Shown here one piece after another: positions 28,886-37,598 of a stretch of DNA of 64,000 bases (positions within the stretch are counted from its first letter, which is position 1; each line of letters begins with the position of its first letter). Both the position numbers and the translations under genes were made by a program. Under the pieces are notes generated by a model that was given only the letters and a program-made list of their open reading frames with translations, did no database searches and was not told the origin of the DNA. The DNA comes from Flectobacillus major DSM 103 (GTDB lineage Bacteria > Bacteroidota > Bacteroidia > Cytophagales > Spirosomataceae), in assembly GCF_000427405.1 (NCBI RefSeq), contig NZ_KE386491.1, forward strand, positions 1,657,001 through 1,721,000, read 5' to 3'.

Positions 28886-28909
28886 GGGTAGTGTAATCAT
28901 ACACTACCC
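28886..28909 (-). terminator. Hairpin after the 64-residue gene
   Basis: GGGTAGTGTA-ATCA-TACACTACCC is a perfect 10 bp stem located after the stop at 28915. The trailing T stretch is weak (GTTCTTGTTTG), so it may be a pause or processing site. Confidence 0.6.
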
Positions 28910-28914
28910 AGTCA

Positions 28915-29109
28915 TTATTGGAGATATGCAATGCGTGCAATCAAGATTCGATTGTAGTTTTTCATTGCAATCAACTGTTCTTTCAACAATGGCTTTTGAA
29001 CTGCCTCAATTTTTTGAAAATTTTCACTTAAAATAAAAACTTCAAGTTTTTCAACTTTTTGATTTAGTTGTGCCTGTTCATCAATTAGGCGTTCCTTGTA
29101 TGTAGACAT
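28915..29109 (-). CDS. Small helical phage protein, crAss001_48-like
   Basis: A 64-residue protein beginning MSTYKERLIDEQAQL with a central coiled coil and ending LLKEQLIAMKNYNRILIARI. The layout closely recalls the small crAss001_48-related family common in Bacteroidota phages. An alternative start at 29244 would overlap the upstream stop by ATGA and add 45 residues. I prefer the shorter form because the family begins at this methionine and the extension has no resemblance to it. Confidence 0.6.
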   Translation of the reverse strand: MSTYKERLIDEQAQLNQKVEKLEVFILSENFQKIEAVQKPLLKEQLIAMKNYNRILIARIAYLQ

Positions 29110-29240
29110 ACATTTGGGTTTTAAAAAATTGATTATATTCCTAAATCGAATTGTACTGCTTGGACAATTTGTAACAATAGCCATATAAATTATCCATAAC
29201 TCAAAGCCTACCTGAAAGGTCAAAATAACTTCTCTAATAT

Positions 29241-30092
29241 TCATAGTTTAAGTTTCCATTCTTCCTGCGATTTCAGGAAATCTTCCTCTTCCTTTTCCGC
29301 CTTTACTTTCTTATGTTTCAGATACATATAGATAGTTTCGATAGGCGTTGCACAAACCTCATTGAAACTGCCATACAATCCAGTTTCGGCAACATCCTCC
29401 AGCATGGCAATACATCCTTCGCCTGAAGGGAAAAGTGGTTGCATATTTTCAGCCTCTTCAAACAGGGATGCGTATCGCTCCATATAACCCTTGAGCATAT
29501 TGCTGTAATATTCTTGTATGCCAGCCACAACCCCAAAACTTAACTTTTCCTTGAAAACAGCCGCTCGCTCATTGGCAAGAATAGTATTATATTCTTCTCG
29601 ATAATCGCCATTCCATAAGGTCGAGTGCCGAAAAAGATTAAGGTCCTTTCGTTGGGGTCTACATAGTGTAGCTACAAGCTGAAATGCGGCATCGGTTTGC
29701 CCCTGGTTGCTGAACTGTGCATAGTGCAGCAATGACATAGCATACTCGATAGCACTTGTATCTGCAAATCTTTCTGCTGGCAAAAAATAATGCACATTGT
29801 CAATTACGAAGTACTGAAAAGGTTTTGCTATCACTTCAATATGCTTCACCCAGTCGCACGAGCGGTACACCGCTAGTCGCTGTTCGGTATTAAGCCGCTC
29901 AAAAACCTTTGTAGGCATTCGAGTAAGTACTTTTGCAATATCCTTTCTAATACTATTGTAGGTATCAAGCGAAACCTCTGTATTATTCAAGTAGTGTTTT
30001 GCTGTAAGAGCAAGCTCCTTTTGCAAAAAACTACACTCCTCAAATGTTGTGGGGATTTTACCTTCCCAAAAATCTACACGAATTTTCTTCAT
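29241..30092 (-). CDS. Phage protein of unknown function upstream of tail genes
   Basis: A 283-residue protein starting MKKIRVDFWEGKIPT; an in-frame start at 30137 is possible, but it would reach deeper into the preceding gene. It is largely helical with aromatic clusters and a KEEEDFLKSQEEW tail. It lies between the lysis genes and small tail genes; tail assembly is possible, but no domain is recognised. Confidence 0.6.
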   Translation of the reverse strand: MKKIRVDFWEGKIPTTFEECSFLQKELALTAKHYLNNTEVSLDTYNSIRKDIAKVLTRMPTKVFERLNTEQRLAVYRSCDWVKHIEVIAKPFQYFVIDNVHYFLPAERFADTSAIEYAMSLLHYAQFSNQGQTDAAFQLVATLCRPQRKDLNLFRHSTLWNGDYREEYNTILANERAAVFKEKLSFGVVAGIQEYYSNMLKGYMERYASLFEEAENMQPLFPSGEGCIAMLEDVAETGLYGSFNEVCATPIETIYMYLKHKKVKAEKEEEDFLKSQEEWKLKL

Positions 30093-30499
30093 AACAGCCC
30101 AATCAATTTTGCTAACAACAGTGCTCGATACCCCCATCTTTCCACAGTCGATAAGGTGTTTTTTTTCTTCAGCTCTTTCACCTGCTCAAGAAGAAGGGCA
30201 TTATCGTACCGAAGTTTTGTGTTTTCAGCCAACAGGTTGTTTACAAGGGTATCCTTCACCTTGTTCTGATACCCAAAAGCAAGAGCATCTTCACGAAACT
30301 TCAGGGCTTTTTTTGCCCCTTCAACCGTCAATACTACATACCCTTTTGGTACCAGCTTTTTGATTTGCTCCAGCTCGTCACTTGTTGAAGAGGGAGTCGA
30401 TTGCCCATTGCACTTCATTACTGTGCATAGAATCGATACGAGCATGAGAAGCCAGCCTAGCTTCCTCGCTCTTTTGGAGGTATTGAGTTGACCTAACAT
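30089..30499 (-). CDS. Secreted coiled-coil protein, spanin-like candidate
   Basis: A 136-residue protein with an N-terminal hydrophobic export segment (WLLMLVSILCTVMKCNGQ). A coiled coil (LLAENTKLRYDNALLLEQ) and a short hydrophobic C-terminus follow. It directly follows the lysin and holin candidates, so a spanin-type role in outer-membrane disruption is plausible. Its 5' end overlaps the gene 30378-30698 by 122 nt in another frame, an arrangement known from Rz/Rz1 pairs. The assignment is inference from layout. Confidence 0.55.
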   Translation of the reverse strand: MLGQLNTSKRARKLGWLLMLVSILCTVMKCNGQSTPSSTSDELEQIKKLVPKGYVVLTVEGAKKALKFREDALAFGYQNKVKDTLVNNLLAENTKLRYDNALLLEQVKELKKKNTLSTVERWGYRALLLAKLIGLL

Positions 30500-30698
30500 T
30501 AATTTGAGGGTCTGAGCTTTGGGGTTTCGAGCTTACTTTTTGCTCCTGACATCGAATCACCTGAGGTGCGATGACCATCAGCAGGAACACCGCTACCAAA
30601 TACCACTTGTATTTCAGTACCCAATTTGTTAGCGAGCTCCATCCACCAGACAGCCTCGCTATCTGATTTTGTATTAATTGTGATTTGAGCCATTCCAT
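30378..30698 (-). CDS. Single-pass membrane protein, inner-spanin-like candidate
   Basis: A 106-residue protein starting MEWLKSQLIQ at 30698, where TAATG overlaps the stop of the holin-like gene. It has one transmembrane segment (YLVAVFLLMVIAPQV) and a helical periplasmic tail (LQKSEEARLASHARI). It overlaps the next gene by 122 nt and fully contains most of the alternative frame 30499-30711. Location and topology suggest an inner-membrane spanin. Confidence 0.5.
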   Translation of the reverse strand: MEWLKSQLIQNQIARLSGGWSSLTNWVLKYKWYLVAVFLLMVIAPQVIRCQEQKVSSKPQSSDPQINVRSTQYLQKSEEARLASHARIDSMHSNEVQWAIDSLFNK

Positions 30699-30711
30699 TA
30701 CTTTCCAGCAT
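30499..30711 (-). CDS. Alternative-frame small protein nested in the lysis cassette
   Basis: A 70-residue frame (or 64 residues from MAQITINTKSDSE) nested in the frame of the membrane protein 30378-30698. Its TAA overlaps the ATG of the 30089-30499 gene as TAATG, which is the coupling pattern used across this phage. The composition is that of a normal soluble protein. Either this or the membrane frame could be real, or both. Confidence 0.4.
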   Translation of the reverse strand: MLESNGMAQITINTKSDSEAVWWMELANKLGTEIQVVFGSGVPADGHRTSGDSMSGAKSKLETPKLRPSN

Positions 30712-31177
30712 AGAACAGTTGCCCTATTTTGAGGTGAATCCACTCAGCTCGTTGTATCGAGAGGGTTCTATATTTCCCCGAATTTTCTATCGTTACCTTC
30801 CATTCAGGCTTTGGCGTATTTTCTAACTTAATAATCCGCCCTCGAACAATAGGGGAGCATGAAAAAATAGAAAAACTGAATACTATCAGGAAAGCCAGAT
30901 TCAACATAAACCGCTTATCCTTACCAACATCTTGCAGATTTTTTTCTGAGTAATCTACCGTAAGCTGAGCTATTATAGCCGAAATAACTCCCGCAATAAC
31001 AGTTGCTTTGTCGGCAATCAGGGTCAGAATTGCAGGTAGCTCAATATCCTTTCCAATAGTCATAATTGCTCCAGCCAAAGCCGCTAGGATAATTCCGATG
31101 TTTCTAATAATTGAAAAGACTTTTGGGGTTGGCGAAACAAATCTTTCTGCCAAGCCGATTTCATTTTGATTGTACAT
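30698..31177 (-). CDS. Holin-like membrane protein with a C-terminal lipobox-like segment
   Basis: A 159-residue protein with two closely spaced transmembrane helices (GIILAALAGAIMTI and VIAGVISAIIAQLTV), as in class II holins. A third hydrophobic segment ends in FSFSIFSCS, resembling a lipoprotein processing site, followed by a beta-strand domain. It lies directly downstream of the lysin candidate. It may be a holin fused to a lipoprotein-like domain, or an internal start near FMLNLAFLIVF may yield a separate lipoprotein. Topology and context suggest lysis; no family is recognised. Confidence 0.55.
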   Translation of the reverse strand: MYNQNEIGLAERFVSPTPKVFSIIRNIGIILAALAGAIMTIGKDIELPAILTLIADKATVIAGVISAIIAQLTVDYSEKNLQDVGKDKRFMLNLAFLIVFSFSIFSCSPIVRGRIIKLENTPKPEWKVTIENSGKYRTLSIQRAEWIHLKIGQLFYAGK

Positions 31178-31183
31178 TAGTTC

Positions 31184-31828
31184 TTAGTTATGGTTTGAAT
31201 TGAAACTCATATTGATTGCCGCTGAACTCTCCCGAGCTTTCAGCCAAGGGGTTACGTGGTTGTATATCCCTCGAACATCCCTCCAGTAGCGGTATATAGG
31301 GTAATAAGCTCCCTCTTTGGGTCGTCCGCCTCTGGTATTTCCGCCTATAGTAACAGGGCCTCGTATATTGGCATCGGTATAGCCTTCTACATGCGACCAT
31401 GTGAATACTACCACATCCATCATGCTCACTAGCTGCTTAATTCGCCGAACATCTACACCCATGGCGGGCCAATACACAAGGGTCTTTTTCTTTTTCCAAC
31501 TATAGGCCACACCCGTAACCAAGGGCGGATACACTCCGTTTTTGTGGTATCCGTACAAAATGAAGTCAGAACACCATGCTCGTCCTTTTGCACCCTTCTG
31601 GAGCTTGTTGAAACGATGAATTGCCCAATGGTCGTTTTTCCCTGTTTGTTCTACCGTAAAATTGGTATAGTATCGGAGCGTGTCGAAAATAGCATTCCGA
31701 AGCTCCAGCTCTATCGGATGGTACTGTTGTGCGTGTGACTCCAGATTGTTACAAGCAACACCAAGGCACACCATGCAAAAGACAACCATTGCTTTTGCTG
31801 TTCGGGTAATGTGGCATATCCACTCCAT
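31184..31828 (-). CDS. Exported CHAP/NlpC-like endolysin candidate
   Basis: A 214-residue protein with an N-terminal export signal (TAKAMVVFCMVCLGVAC) and a cysteine-protease-like domain. The likely catalytic cysteine is in GRAWCSDFILYGY, with a histidine downstream in TWSHVEGYTD, followed by a TIGGNT segment common in CHAP-type peptidoglycan hydrolases. It precedes a holin-like gene, which fits a lysis role. The 5' end overlaps the preceding membrane gene by 118 nt; a shorter start at 31789 is possible. Family call is moderate. Confidence 0.65.
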   Translation of the reverse strand: MEWICHITRTAKAMVVFCMVCLGVACNNLESHAQQYHPIELELRNAIFDTLRYYTNFTVEQTGKNDHWAIHRFNKLQKGAKGRAWCSDFILYGYHKNGVYPPLVTGVAYSWKKKKTLVYWPAMGVDVRRIKQLVSMMDVVVFTWSHVEGYTDANIRGPVTIGGNTRGGRPKEGAYYPIYRYWRDVRGIYNHVTPWLKARESSAAINMSFNSNHN

Positions 31829-32517
31829 ATTTTCTTAGAAATTTTGGCAAAAGGTAAAATTTGAAAAAGTTTGTCTGGTGCTAGAATTAGCATTATCACA
31901 AAGGCCGTGAACAGGTCGATGAACAATACAAACTTGTCGTAGAACACCTTTTGCAAATCTGTTTCGTCCAATGGTGGTGCCAGCATTTGTGTTGGTTGGT
32001 CGAGTGCCGCATACTTAGCATTAATAGCCTGAATAGCTACTTTCCAATCCATTACTTTACTGTAGCAGAAGTAGGCAACAATAAAAAGAATAGCAATCTG
32101 AAACATCCAACCAAGGCCGTGACCAAAAAGCCAGGCAAATACCGCCGTCAATTTTTCGCTAACTTTCTCTACAAAAGTTGGTATAGGCAGTTCCTCACCT
32201 TCAATATAGATTTGAGCTGCTTGCTTACGAGCTTCAGCCGCCCACTGTAGGCGTGCATCAACGTCTGCTTTTTGAAGGTTTGGGTCGTTAGCAAGTGCTT
32301 CGTAATTCTCAGCTTCAGCTAACAAAGTAGCTTTTCGAGCTCGCTTTTGCTCAAGCTGCTTTGCTTCAGCTTCGGCCTTCTGCTTTCTAGTGTTCTCAAG
32401 CTGCTTTTGAGCATCGAGGATAGCAGCTTGTAGCTCCTCTTCCTTCTTGTCGAAGTTGTTGTTCAAAACAATTGGCGGCTTCACTACATCACCCACCACA
32501 TTCGTCGCCATTTTCAT
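31711..32517 (-). CDS. Coiled-coil membrane protein, lysis region
   Basis: A 268-residue protein. Residues 20-100 form a highly charged coiled coil (QKQLENTRKQKAEAEAKQ). Three transmembrane helices follow (MFQIAILFIVAYFCY, LFTAFVIMLILA and WCALVLLVTIW). It lies between the connector-like gene and the lysin. It could be a holin, a superinfection-exclusion protein or a virion membrane protein; the sequence does not decide. Confidence 0.55.
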   Translation of the reverse strand: MKMATNVVGDVVKPPIVLNNNFDKKEEELQAAILDAQKQLENTRKQKAEAEAKQLEQKRARKATLLAEAENYEALANDPNLQKADVDARLQWAAEARKQAAQIYIEGEELPIPTFVEKVSEKLTAVFAWLFGHGLGWMFQIAILFIVAYFCYSKVMDWKVAIQAINAKYAALDQPTQMLAPPLDETDLQKVFYDKFVLFIDLFTAFVIMLILAPDKLFQILPFAKISKKIWSGYATLPEQQKQWLSFAWCALVLLVTIWSHTHNSTIR

Positions 32518-32528
32518 CGTGAAAAAAG

Positions 32529-33512
32529 TTATAACACAAGGGGCATTCCGGGCTCATCAGGTGGCAAGGAATCAAAAGTCCGTCGTGTCGGTTTATAAAA
32601 AATTGAATTAAAAAAACTTGAAAACTCCGTAGCTGAAGCGTACTTATTAAGGTGCTTCACAAGCTTGTTAGAAAACATTTCAGCCTGATCTAAGCAGGTT
32701 CTTTGTATTCCAGTTTTGCGGTCGGCACTTAGGTCGTCTTCGTTCAGTACACCGTCCGTTTCGCCCACTACTCGCATATCAATATTGATATTCAGAAAAG
32801 GGATTGCCTCGGCAAACGCACGGTTTGCGATGGCATGACAAAGCAAGTCCATTGCCTCTTGCTCTTTCTCCGTCCAATCTGGACTTGCTTGTCTCGCCTT
32901 TGTCTTGAATGCCTCCAGTTGCTCTTTCCCAATCAGAGGCACGATATAATACTTTTGCTGCTTTGCTATATAATTGACTAAGCGTAGGTAGAAAATCTGA
33001 GAGTGAGCTACTACAGGCAAAAACTCCGTAAGCATACTAGCAGTCGGGATAAGCAAATTGGCCGAAGCCTTGTACTCTTCAGAAGCAAGGAAAGTCTGAA
33101 ATTCTCCTTTGTTCTTATACAAGTACTTCAACGCTGCTTCCATTGCAGCATCAGCTTTCTCCCTTGAGTCCTTGACGTCTGCTACATATTGCCATTTTGT
33201 GATGGCGACAGAATTAGCCGTTTTGTTTTGCATTAAGCCGATGTCCCCACGGCTCAGCACCATTTTGATAGTGCTGAGCATATTGGCGTAATGGCCAGAG
33301 GCTTCCTTGAGATACTCAATAAGCTTCTGTGTTTTGCCAGTTGGTGCAACAATTTCGGTTAGCTCGTCGTAGAACTCCTCCGAAATAATTGGCAGGATAA
33401 AACGAGTTTCCGCAGACCTCACAAAAGGCATGAAGTTTTGGGGGTTCATATCCTTTTGAATTCCCCCAATAATTTCCTTTAGCTCCTGAATACTTTTAAT
33501 TAGTGTTGCCAT
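32529..33512 (-). CDS. Putative head completion/connector protein (DUF6712-like)
   Basis: A 327-residue mostly helical protein (SAETRFILPIISEEFYDEL near the start) that overlaps the portal gene by 17 nt. Its layout resembles a Bacteroidota phage family I associate with DUF6712, found next to portal genes and presumed to complete the head or connect the tail. The assignment depends on memory of the family and on position. Confidence 0.55.
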   Translation of the reverse strand: MATLIKSIQELKEIIGGIQKDMNPQNFMPFVRSAETRFILPIISEEFYDELTEIVAPTGKTQKLIEYLKEASGHYANMLSTIKMVLSRGDIGLMQNKTANSVAITKWQYVADVKDSREKADAAMEAALKYLYKNKGEFQTFLASEEYKASANLLIPTASMLTEFLPVVAHSQIFYLRLVNYIAKQQKYYIVPLIGKEQLEAFKTKARQASPDWTEKEQEAMDLLCHAIANRAFAEAIPFLNINIDMRVVGETDGVLNEDDLSADRKTGIQRTCLDQAEMFSNKLVKHLNKYASATEFSSFFNSIFYKPTRRTFDSLPPDEPGMPLVL

Positions 33513-34836
33513 TTGTCTTTTGCTTATCTGGATTATTTGGGTTCGCTGGCGAATTAGTAGGGGTTGAGTCCGTCACATATACTTCAATGTCCTCAAACCA
33601 AAACTTGATATTTTTGTCCCAACCGTTGAGGTCCTGAACTTCGACAAGTGGGCGTAACAACAAAGCTCTGTCACTATAGGTCATGAATTTTTGTTGGTAC
33701 ATGGCCGCTGCTTCGAGTTCCTTGCCTGAGCCTCCCAATTTCCCTCCAGTGTCGATACCCGCAAGCACTGGCATAACGCCGTGACCTGATGCCTGAGCAA
33801 TATTGGCCGTATTGAAAAGCGACACATAAGCATCGTCGGTCATATCATTTTTGAGCGGAATGATTTCGACACCTGGCAAAGCTTTCATCGACTGTATATC
33901 ATACTTATAGTATGTTACAACAGCCTTATCCTTTTTGCCAGAGAGCGAATCACGCATACGTTTCAATACGCTATTTCTATGCTCCGTCTTTTCTTCGTCT
34001 GTTTCTAGCCCTTCCTTGTCAAAATAATCATCCGGGAACTTGATAAGGTACTTAATATTATACCCTGTTGTAAGCCCCTCAAGGTGATATTGCGGAATCT
34101 TATTGGCTACTTCTGCCCATGCTTTTGTTCCCCACCAAGGGGCAAACGAGTAGAAGGGTTGCCCAGGCAATTTGTGCTTTGCGTGATATACCGCAAAGGG
34201 AAAAGCCTTTGGATTCGCTGGATTGAAAGCAGGTAATGGAACTCCCTCAGCTTTCTTGTAAGTACGCTTTCCAAAATTTGGGTTGCGTATGAAGGCAGAC
34301 ACACGACTTTCGTTTTGTGCCAAAGCTCTTATTCGCATCTCGAAACAATCGAGGCAATTGATTAGCTCAGCTCTTCCAGTTCTATCGAGAGGAATCCCCG
34401 TGAAGACATTACCCGAAAAACTTGCTTGATAAGCAGCATCTCCAAAATACCCAACCTTATCGAGCGAGCGGATATAATCGCTAATAGCCGAGTAGTCCTT
34501 ATGAGTTGGGCTCAAAAGCTCACGCTCCATCTTGGCACCGTTAGGTTTTTCGATACCAAAACGAACTCCATTACCGATCAAAAAATCTCTACGAGTTTCA
34601 ATCAAACGCCATTTGTTCGGAGACTCTGTTGCAAGACGGTGCATTTCGGTAGGCTTCTCATCCTGTGAACCCCATCGAACGTGTGTCAATCCATCATAGC
34701 TAACTGAGCCAGCTCCAATTGAGGAGCTAGGAAAACTCGTATCTTGTGTTGAGGGTACTACTTCCACAAACGCCCCCACTCTTGCATCATCATTCCTAAG
34801 AAGGAATATGCTCTTCGACAACTCAACAACTGACAT
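33496..34836 (-). CDS. Phage portal protein
   Basis: A 446-residue protein located two genes after terminase. It has the usual portal features: an early RRDFLIGNGVRFG segment, a central Trp-rich region (FYSFAPWWGTKAWAEV), a long helical region with VEIIPLKNDMTDDAYV, and a C-terminal Asn/Pro-rich tail. It forms the dodecameric DNA gate of the capsid vertex. Family assignment rests on size, context and these segments. Confidence 0.75.
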   Translation of the reverse strand: MSVVELSKSIFLLRNDDARVGAFVEVVPSTQDTSFPSSSIGAGSVSYDGLTHVRWGSQDEKPTEMHRLATESPNKWRLIETRRDFLIGNGVRFGIEKPNGAKMERELLSPTHKDYSAISDYIRSLDKVGYFGDAAYQASFSGNVFTGIPLDRTGRAELINCLDCFEMRIRALAQNESRVSAFIRNPNFGKRTYKKAEGVPLPAFNPANPKAFPFAVYHAKHKLPGQPFYSFAPWWGTKAWAEVANKIPQYHLEGLTTGYNIKYLIKFPDDYFDKEGLETDEEKTEHRNSVLKRMRDSLSGKKDKAVVTYYKYDIQSMKALPGVEIIPLKNDMTDDAYVSLFNTANIAQASGHGVMPVLAGIDTGGKLGGSGKELEAAAMYQQKFMTYSDRALLLRPLVEVQDLNGWDKNIKFWFEDIEVYVTDSTPTNSPANPNNPDKQKTNGNTN

Positions 34837-34843
34837 ACAAATC

Positions 34844-35140
34844 TTAGTTATAGGGATGTTCTATTTCCATCCCGTCAATATGAGTTAACAAGTCAATCAC
34901 AATATCAAACTGCTCTTGAGTACGAGGTTGCCACAACTTCAATAGTCCATCCGCTCCGAATTTTTTCGAGGCCGATAACATATTGAAGTTTTCACCTTTT
35001 ACTGTTCGTACCGTAACACCATCTTTACTACCTGCAACACCAACCTGACCCGCACTAGATTTTCTGTACTTAATAGAATGCGTTTGGTTAGGATTGCAAA
35101 TCATAGCAAGAGCTTGAGAAAGACTTATTTTTTTACTCAT
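34844..35140 (-). CDS. Small protein between terminase and portal genes
   Basis: A 98-residue protein starting MSKKISLSQALAMIC; a start five codons upstream is possible. It has an alpha/beta pattern with a QVGVAGSKDGVTVRTVKG strand region. Position suggests a role in packaging or head assembly. No family is recognised. Confidence 0.55.
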   Translation of the reverse strand: MSKKISLSQALAMICNPNQTHSIKYRKSSAGQVGVAGSKDGVTVRTVKGENFNMLSASKKFGADGLLKLWQPRTQEQFDIVIDLLTHIDGMEIEHPYN

Positions 35141-35243
35141 ATCCTCATTAATCATTTATTATTCAATATTAATTGGTTGTTTGGGGATAGTTTAGGACGC
35201 TTTTTTAACAGGATTTTCAATGAGATTTTTTACAATTTTCTGA

Positions 35244-35257
35244 TAACTAATTAGTTA
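35244..35257. other. Perfect 14 bp palindrome between terminase and small-gene blocks
   Basis: TAACTAATTAGTTA, in a 270 bp AT-rich gap upstream of 35140. Its half site CTAATTA also occurs in the palindrome at 57561-57575 in the repressor control region, so it may be a second operator. The gap otherwise holds the terminase terminator and no gene. Confidence 0.4.
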
Positions 35258-35346
35258 CTTTGAATTAATCCAAAAAAGAGCTTCATCTCTTTCTACGTCC
35301 TAACCCGCCCTTTGACGGCAAGGGCAATTGCCATTCGAAAAAAATA

Positions 35347-35373
35347 GAATATAACCCCCAGAAGAGGGGGTTG
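35347..35373 (-). terminator. Terminator after terminase large subunit
   Basis: AACCCCC-TCTTCT-GGGGGTT on the minus strand, followed by TATATTCTATTTTTTT. Confidence 0.8.
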
Positions 35374-35412
35374 AAGAGTCTGGAAGAATCGGAATGAATC
35401 TGTATGAATAGG

Positions 35413-36987
35413 TTAGAATGAGTCGAAAGTATTTTGTTGACTACGAACACCTGGCATATACTTGCGAAACTTGGCATATAGTATGTAGTCGAGTGCATCT
35501 GTACCATCGGTTGCGTACTCTCTGTTCGTAACCATGTCGCCTTGTGTCTCGCTCTTCTTTGACTTTCTGAAGGTGCCGTCTGTCATGATAGGGGTGCGAC
35601 ACATGGCTATAATAAGCACCTTGTTGGTGTTCTGATTGAATCGGATCTTAGGGGCTCGTTCATTAGACTCCTCCAATAGATGGTTAAGTAGTATGTACTT
35701 ATCCTTATGTAGAGGGTTCTTACCTTGTTTCTCATACTCACGTACTACGTTCCAACCTTCATCTATAAGCACCTTGATGAACTGGCTGAAGAAGTTACCA
35801 TTGTCACCGCCTGAGCCAGCGTTGCGGTTTTTTCCTGATTTATCACCATAAATTTTAACTGTTTTTTTCTGGTGTGAGGCGTATTTTTTGCACCAGTTTT
35901 TGGCGTTTTCTAAGATGACGTTTTTGTCAGGTTGTAGGACTGACGACTTCTCGAACTGCGAGTCGATAACTCTGAACTCACGACCAACCTCTTGACATGT
36001 AACAGCCCAACATATATCAGCGTTGAAGTCTAGGGATACCTCCAGCTCACGATCTGATAAGTAGTCATTAGAGCGGTATAGATGTAGCTTTGTCTTATCA
36101 TCGAATTCATAATCATACGACTTGACATAGGTATGCCTTGCGTTTGAGAATGAGAAATAGAAACAGTTGGGTAACTTACCTAATCGCTCATTCTCGACTT
36201 CAACCATATATTGAAGATCAGAAAGTTGATCTTGTAAGCGCTTGCCATAATCCAGCGGCAAATTGGCTTGATTATCTCTGTACGTACTTTCTAGGAATAA
36301 GTATTCTGGAGGGTTTTTGAGCTTTTCAGAATCCGACATCTTAGACCTACGCTCCAACATTTCCTTGTAAAGCTCCTCCGTTTTGTAAATCCAGTTCCCT
36401 TCTGGTGTCCAGCTCGCAGACGAAAAATCATAGAAACTATGATGCAAATGGCTTTTTGCTAGTTTAGTATTTGGGTTGGCACGCATGGTCGGAGACAATA
36501 CCGTATTGATAAAATCTTCGTCCATGGTAGCACTTTCATCTATTCGAATCAAATCTGAGTTAATCCCTCTGTGAGTGTTTGGATTATCTTGAGATACAAA
36601 ACGAATAGTGTAACCATTGATAAAAGTCATCGCATACTGATAGCCTTTTTTCCCTACTTTTTGGTAAGGAGTTCCCCAGTGGTCAGGCGGTTTTACACCT
36701 AAAACATAGACGCCAAAGGGTTGAGCCTTGTTGTATTCATGAATATTTAGCCTTTCTAAAGAAGCTAGAATACCTGGTAGTACTACTGAGTCGAGCTGTA
36801 CATAGGTCAGCCCGCCAATAACGTTTGTAGCTCGTGGTAACTCCCAAAAACATTGATACTGGTCAACACCTAATGTACTGGTCTTACCAGAGCCACGACC
36901 TCCATGAAATGTTTTGCGTTTTGCCCTACTTTTGAGAAATTTTAACTGTTTATCATTGAGATATACCTCTTTCACTTCGCTACTCAT
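35413..36987 (-). CDS. terL: Terminase large subunit
   Basis: A 524-residue ATP-driven DNA packaging motor. The start at 36987 (MSSEVKEVYLNDKQ) overlaps the small-subunit gene by 8 nt; an upstream in-frame start would overlap far more. Walker A is GGRGSGKT at residues 29-36 with a Walker B region near LIRIDESATMDE. The nuclease half shows VSLDFNADICWAVTC and IYGDKSGKN, which carry acidic metal ligands. Size and motifs are those of a standard terminase. It is downstream of the small subunit and is closed by a terminator. Confidence 0.92.
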   Translation of the reverse strand: MSSEVKEVYLNDKQLKFLKSRAKRKTFHGGRGSGKTSTLGVDQYQCFWELPRATNVIGGLTYVQLDSVVLPGILASLERLNIHEYNKAQPFGVYVLGVKPPDHWGTPYQKVGKKGYQYAMTFINGYTIRFVSQDNPNTHRGINSDLIRIDESATMDEDFINTVLSPTMRANPNTKLAKSHLHHSFYDFSSASWTPEGNWIYKTEELYKEMLERRSKMSDSEKLKNPPEYLFLESTYRDNQANLPLDYGKRLQDQLSDLQYMVEVENERLGKLPNCFYFSFSNARHTYVKSYDYEFDDKTKLHLYRSNDYLSDRELEVSLDFNADICWAVTCQEVGREFRVIDSQFEKSSVLQPDKNVILENAKNWCKKYASHQKKTVKIYGDKSGKNRNAGSGGDNGNFFSQFIKVLIDEGWNVVREYEKQGKNPLHKDKYILLNHLLEESNERAPKIRFNQNTNKVLIIAMCRTPIMTDGTFRKSKKSETQGDMVTNREYATDGTDALDYILYAKFRKYMPGVRSQQNTFDSF

Positions 36988-37525
36988 CGTCCTCAATTGA
37001 TTTATTTTGCTTATTAAGCACGTTGATATTATTGGTAAAGACAATGGTTGGAGCTGTCTTGAAGTCGTTCAAATTGAACCCTACGGCCTCGCCTTCATAC
37101 AATCCTTCGAGTGTAGAAGCCTCTTTCCAAGCCATCGTGGCTGTTTTGAAGTCTTTTTCAGCACGTGCTAGGTTGGAGAGTGTTTTGAAATAATTGATTG
37201 CCGCCATCAGGCGCCCTTTCTTGCTTACATCCTCTACATTGCCGAATAGCTCGAAACTCTCGATGCGGATAATTCGAGCCATGCCACTTTTGATATCATA
37301 CTTCTTTTGCAAAGCAACTTCTATCATGTCGTCAGTACGCCCGATGTTCGCCATCGACCATGCAAGGCTATACTTGTCGAACATTTCTTGTTGTTCTATC
37401 GTCAGCTCGTCAATATCCTTTGTACCACTCAAATACTCATGGTACACATCAAATTTGTTTTTCTGAATGCCTAGCTTATTTTTCATTTTCACTAGGCTAT
37501 GCGTTTGTTTTCTTGGTCGTCCCAT
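36980..37525 (-). CDS. Putative terminase small subunit
   Basis: A 181-residue helical, basic protein (MGRPRKQTHSLVKMKNK) placed directly before the large subunit and overlapping it by 8 nt. The first third carries a helix-turn-helix-like region, and a long central helical part is followed by a polar tail. Assignment is from position, size and helical composition. Confidence 0.7.
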   Translation of the reverse strand: MGRPRKQTHSLVKMKNKLGIQKNKFDVYHEYLSGTKDIDELTIEQQEMFDKYSLAWSMANIGRTDDMIEVALQKKYDIKSGMARIIRIESFELFGNVEDVSKKGRLMAAINYFKTLSNLARAEKDFKTATMAWKEASTLEGLYEGEAVGFNLNDFKTAPTIVFTNNINVLNKQNKSIEDDE

Positions 37526-37548
37526 TTCTCTCTCGTATCTATCTGCAC

Positions 37549-37580
37549 AAAAAAAACCGCCTGCAATATCGCAAGCGGTT
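37549..37580 (-). terminator. Terminator between the RarA-like gene and terminase
   Basis: AACCGCTTGC-GATATT-GCAGGCGGTT on the minus strand followed by eight T. Confidence 0.85.
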
Positions 37581-37598
37581 TGAATGAAAATTTGGACA

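Noticed and set aside
35283-35507. 74-codon minus-strand frame near the terminase end
   Set aside because: Overlaps the terminase stop and its terminator in another frame; low-complexity, no support.
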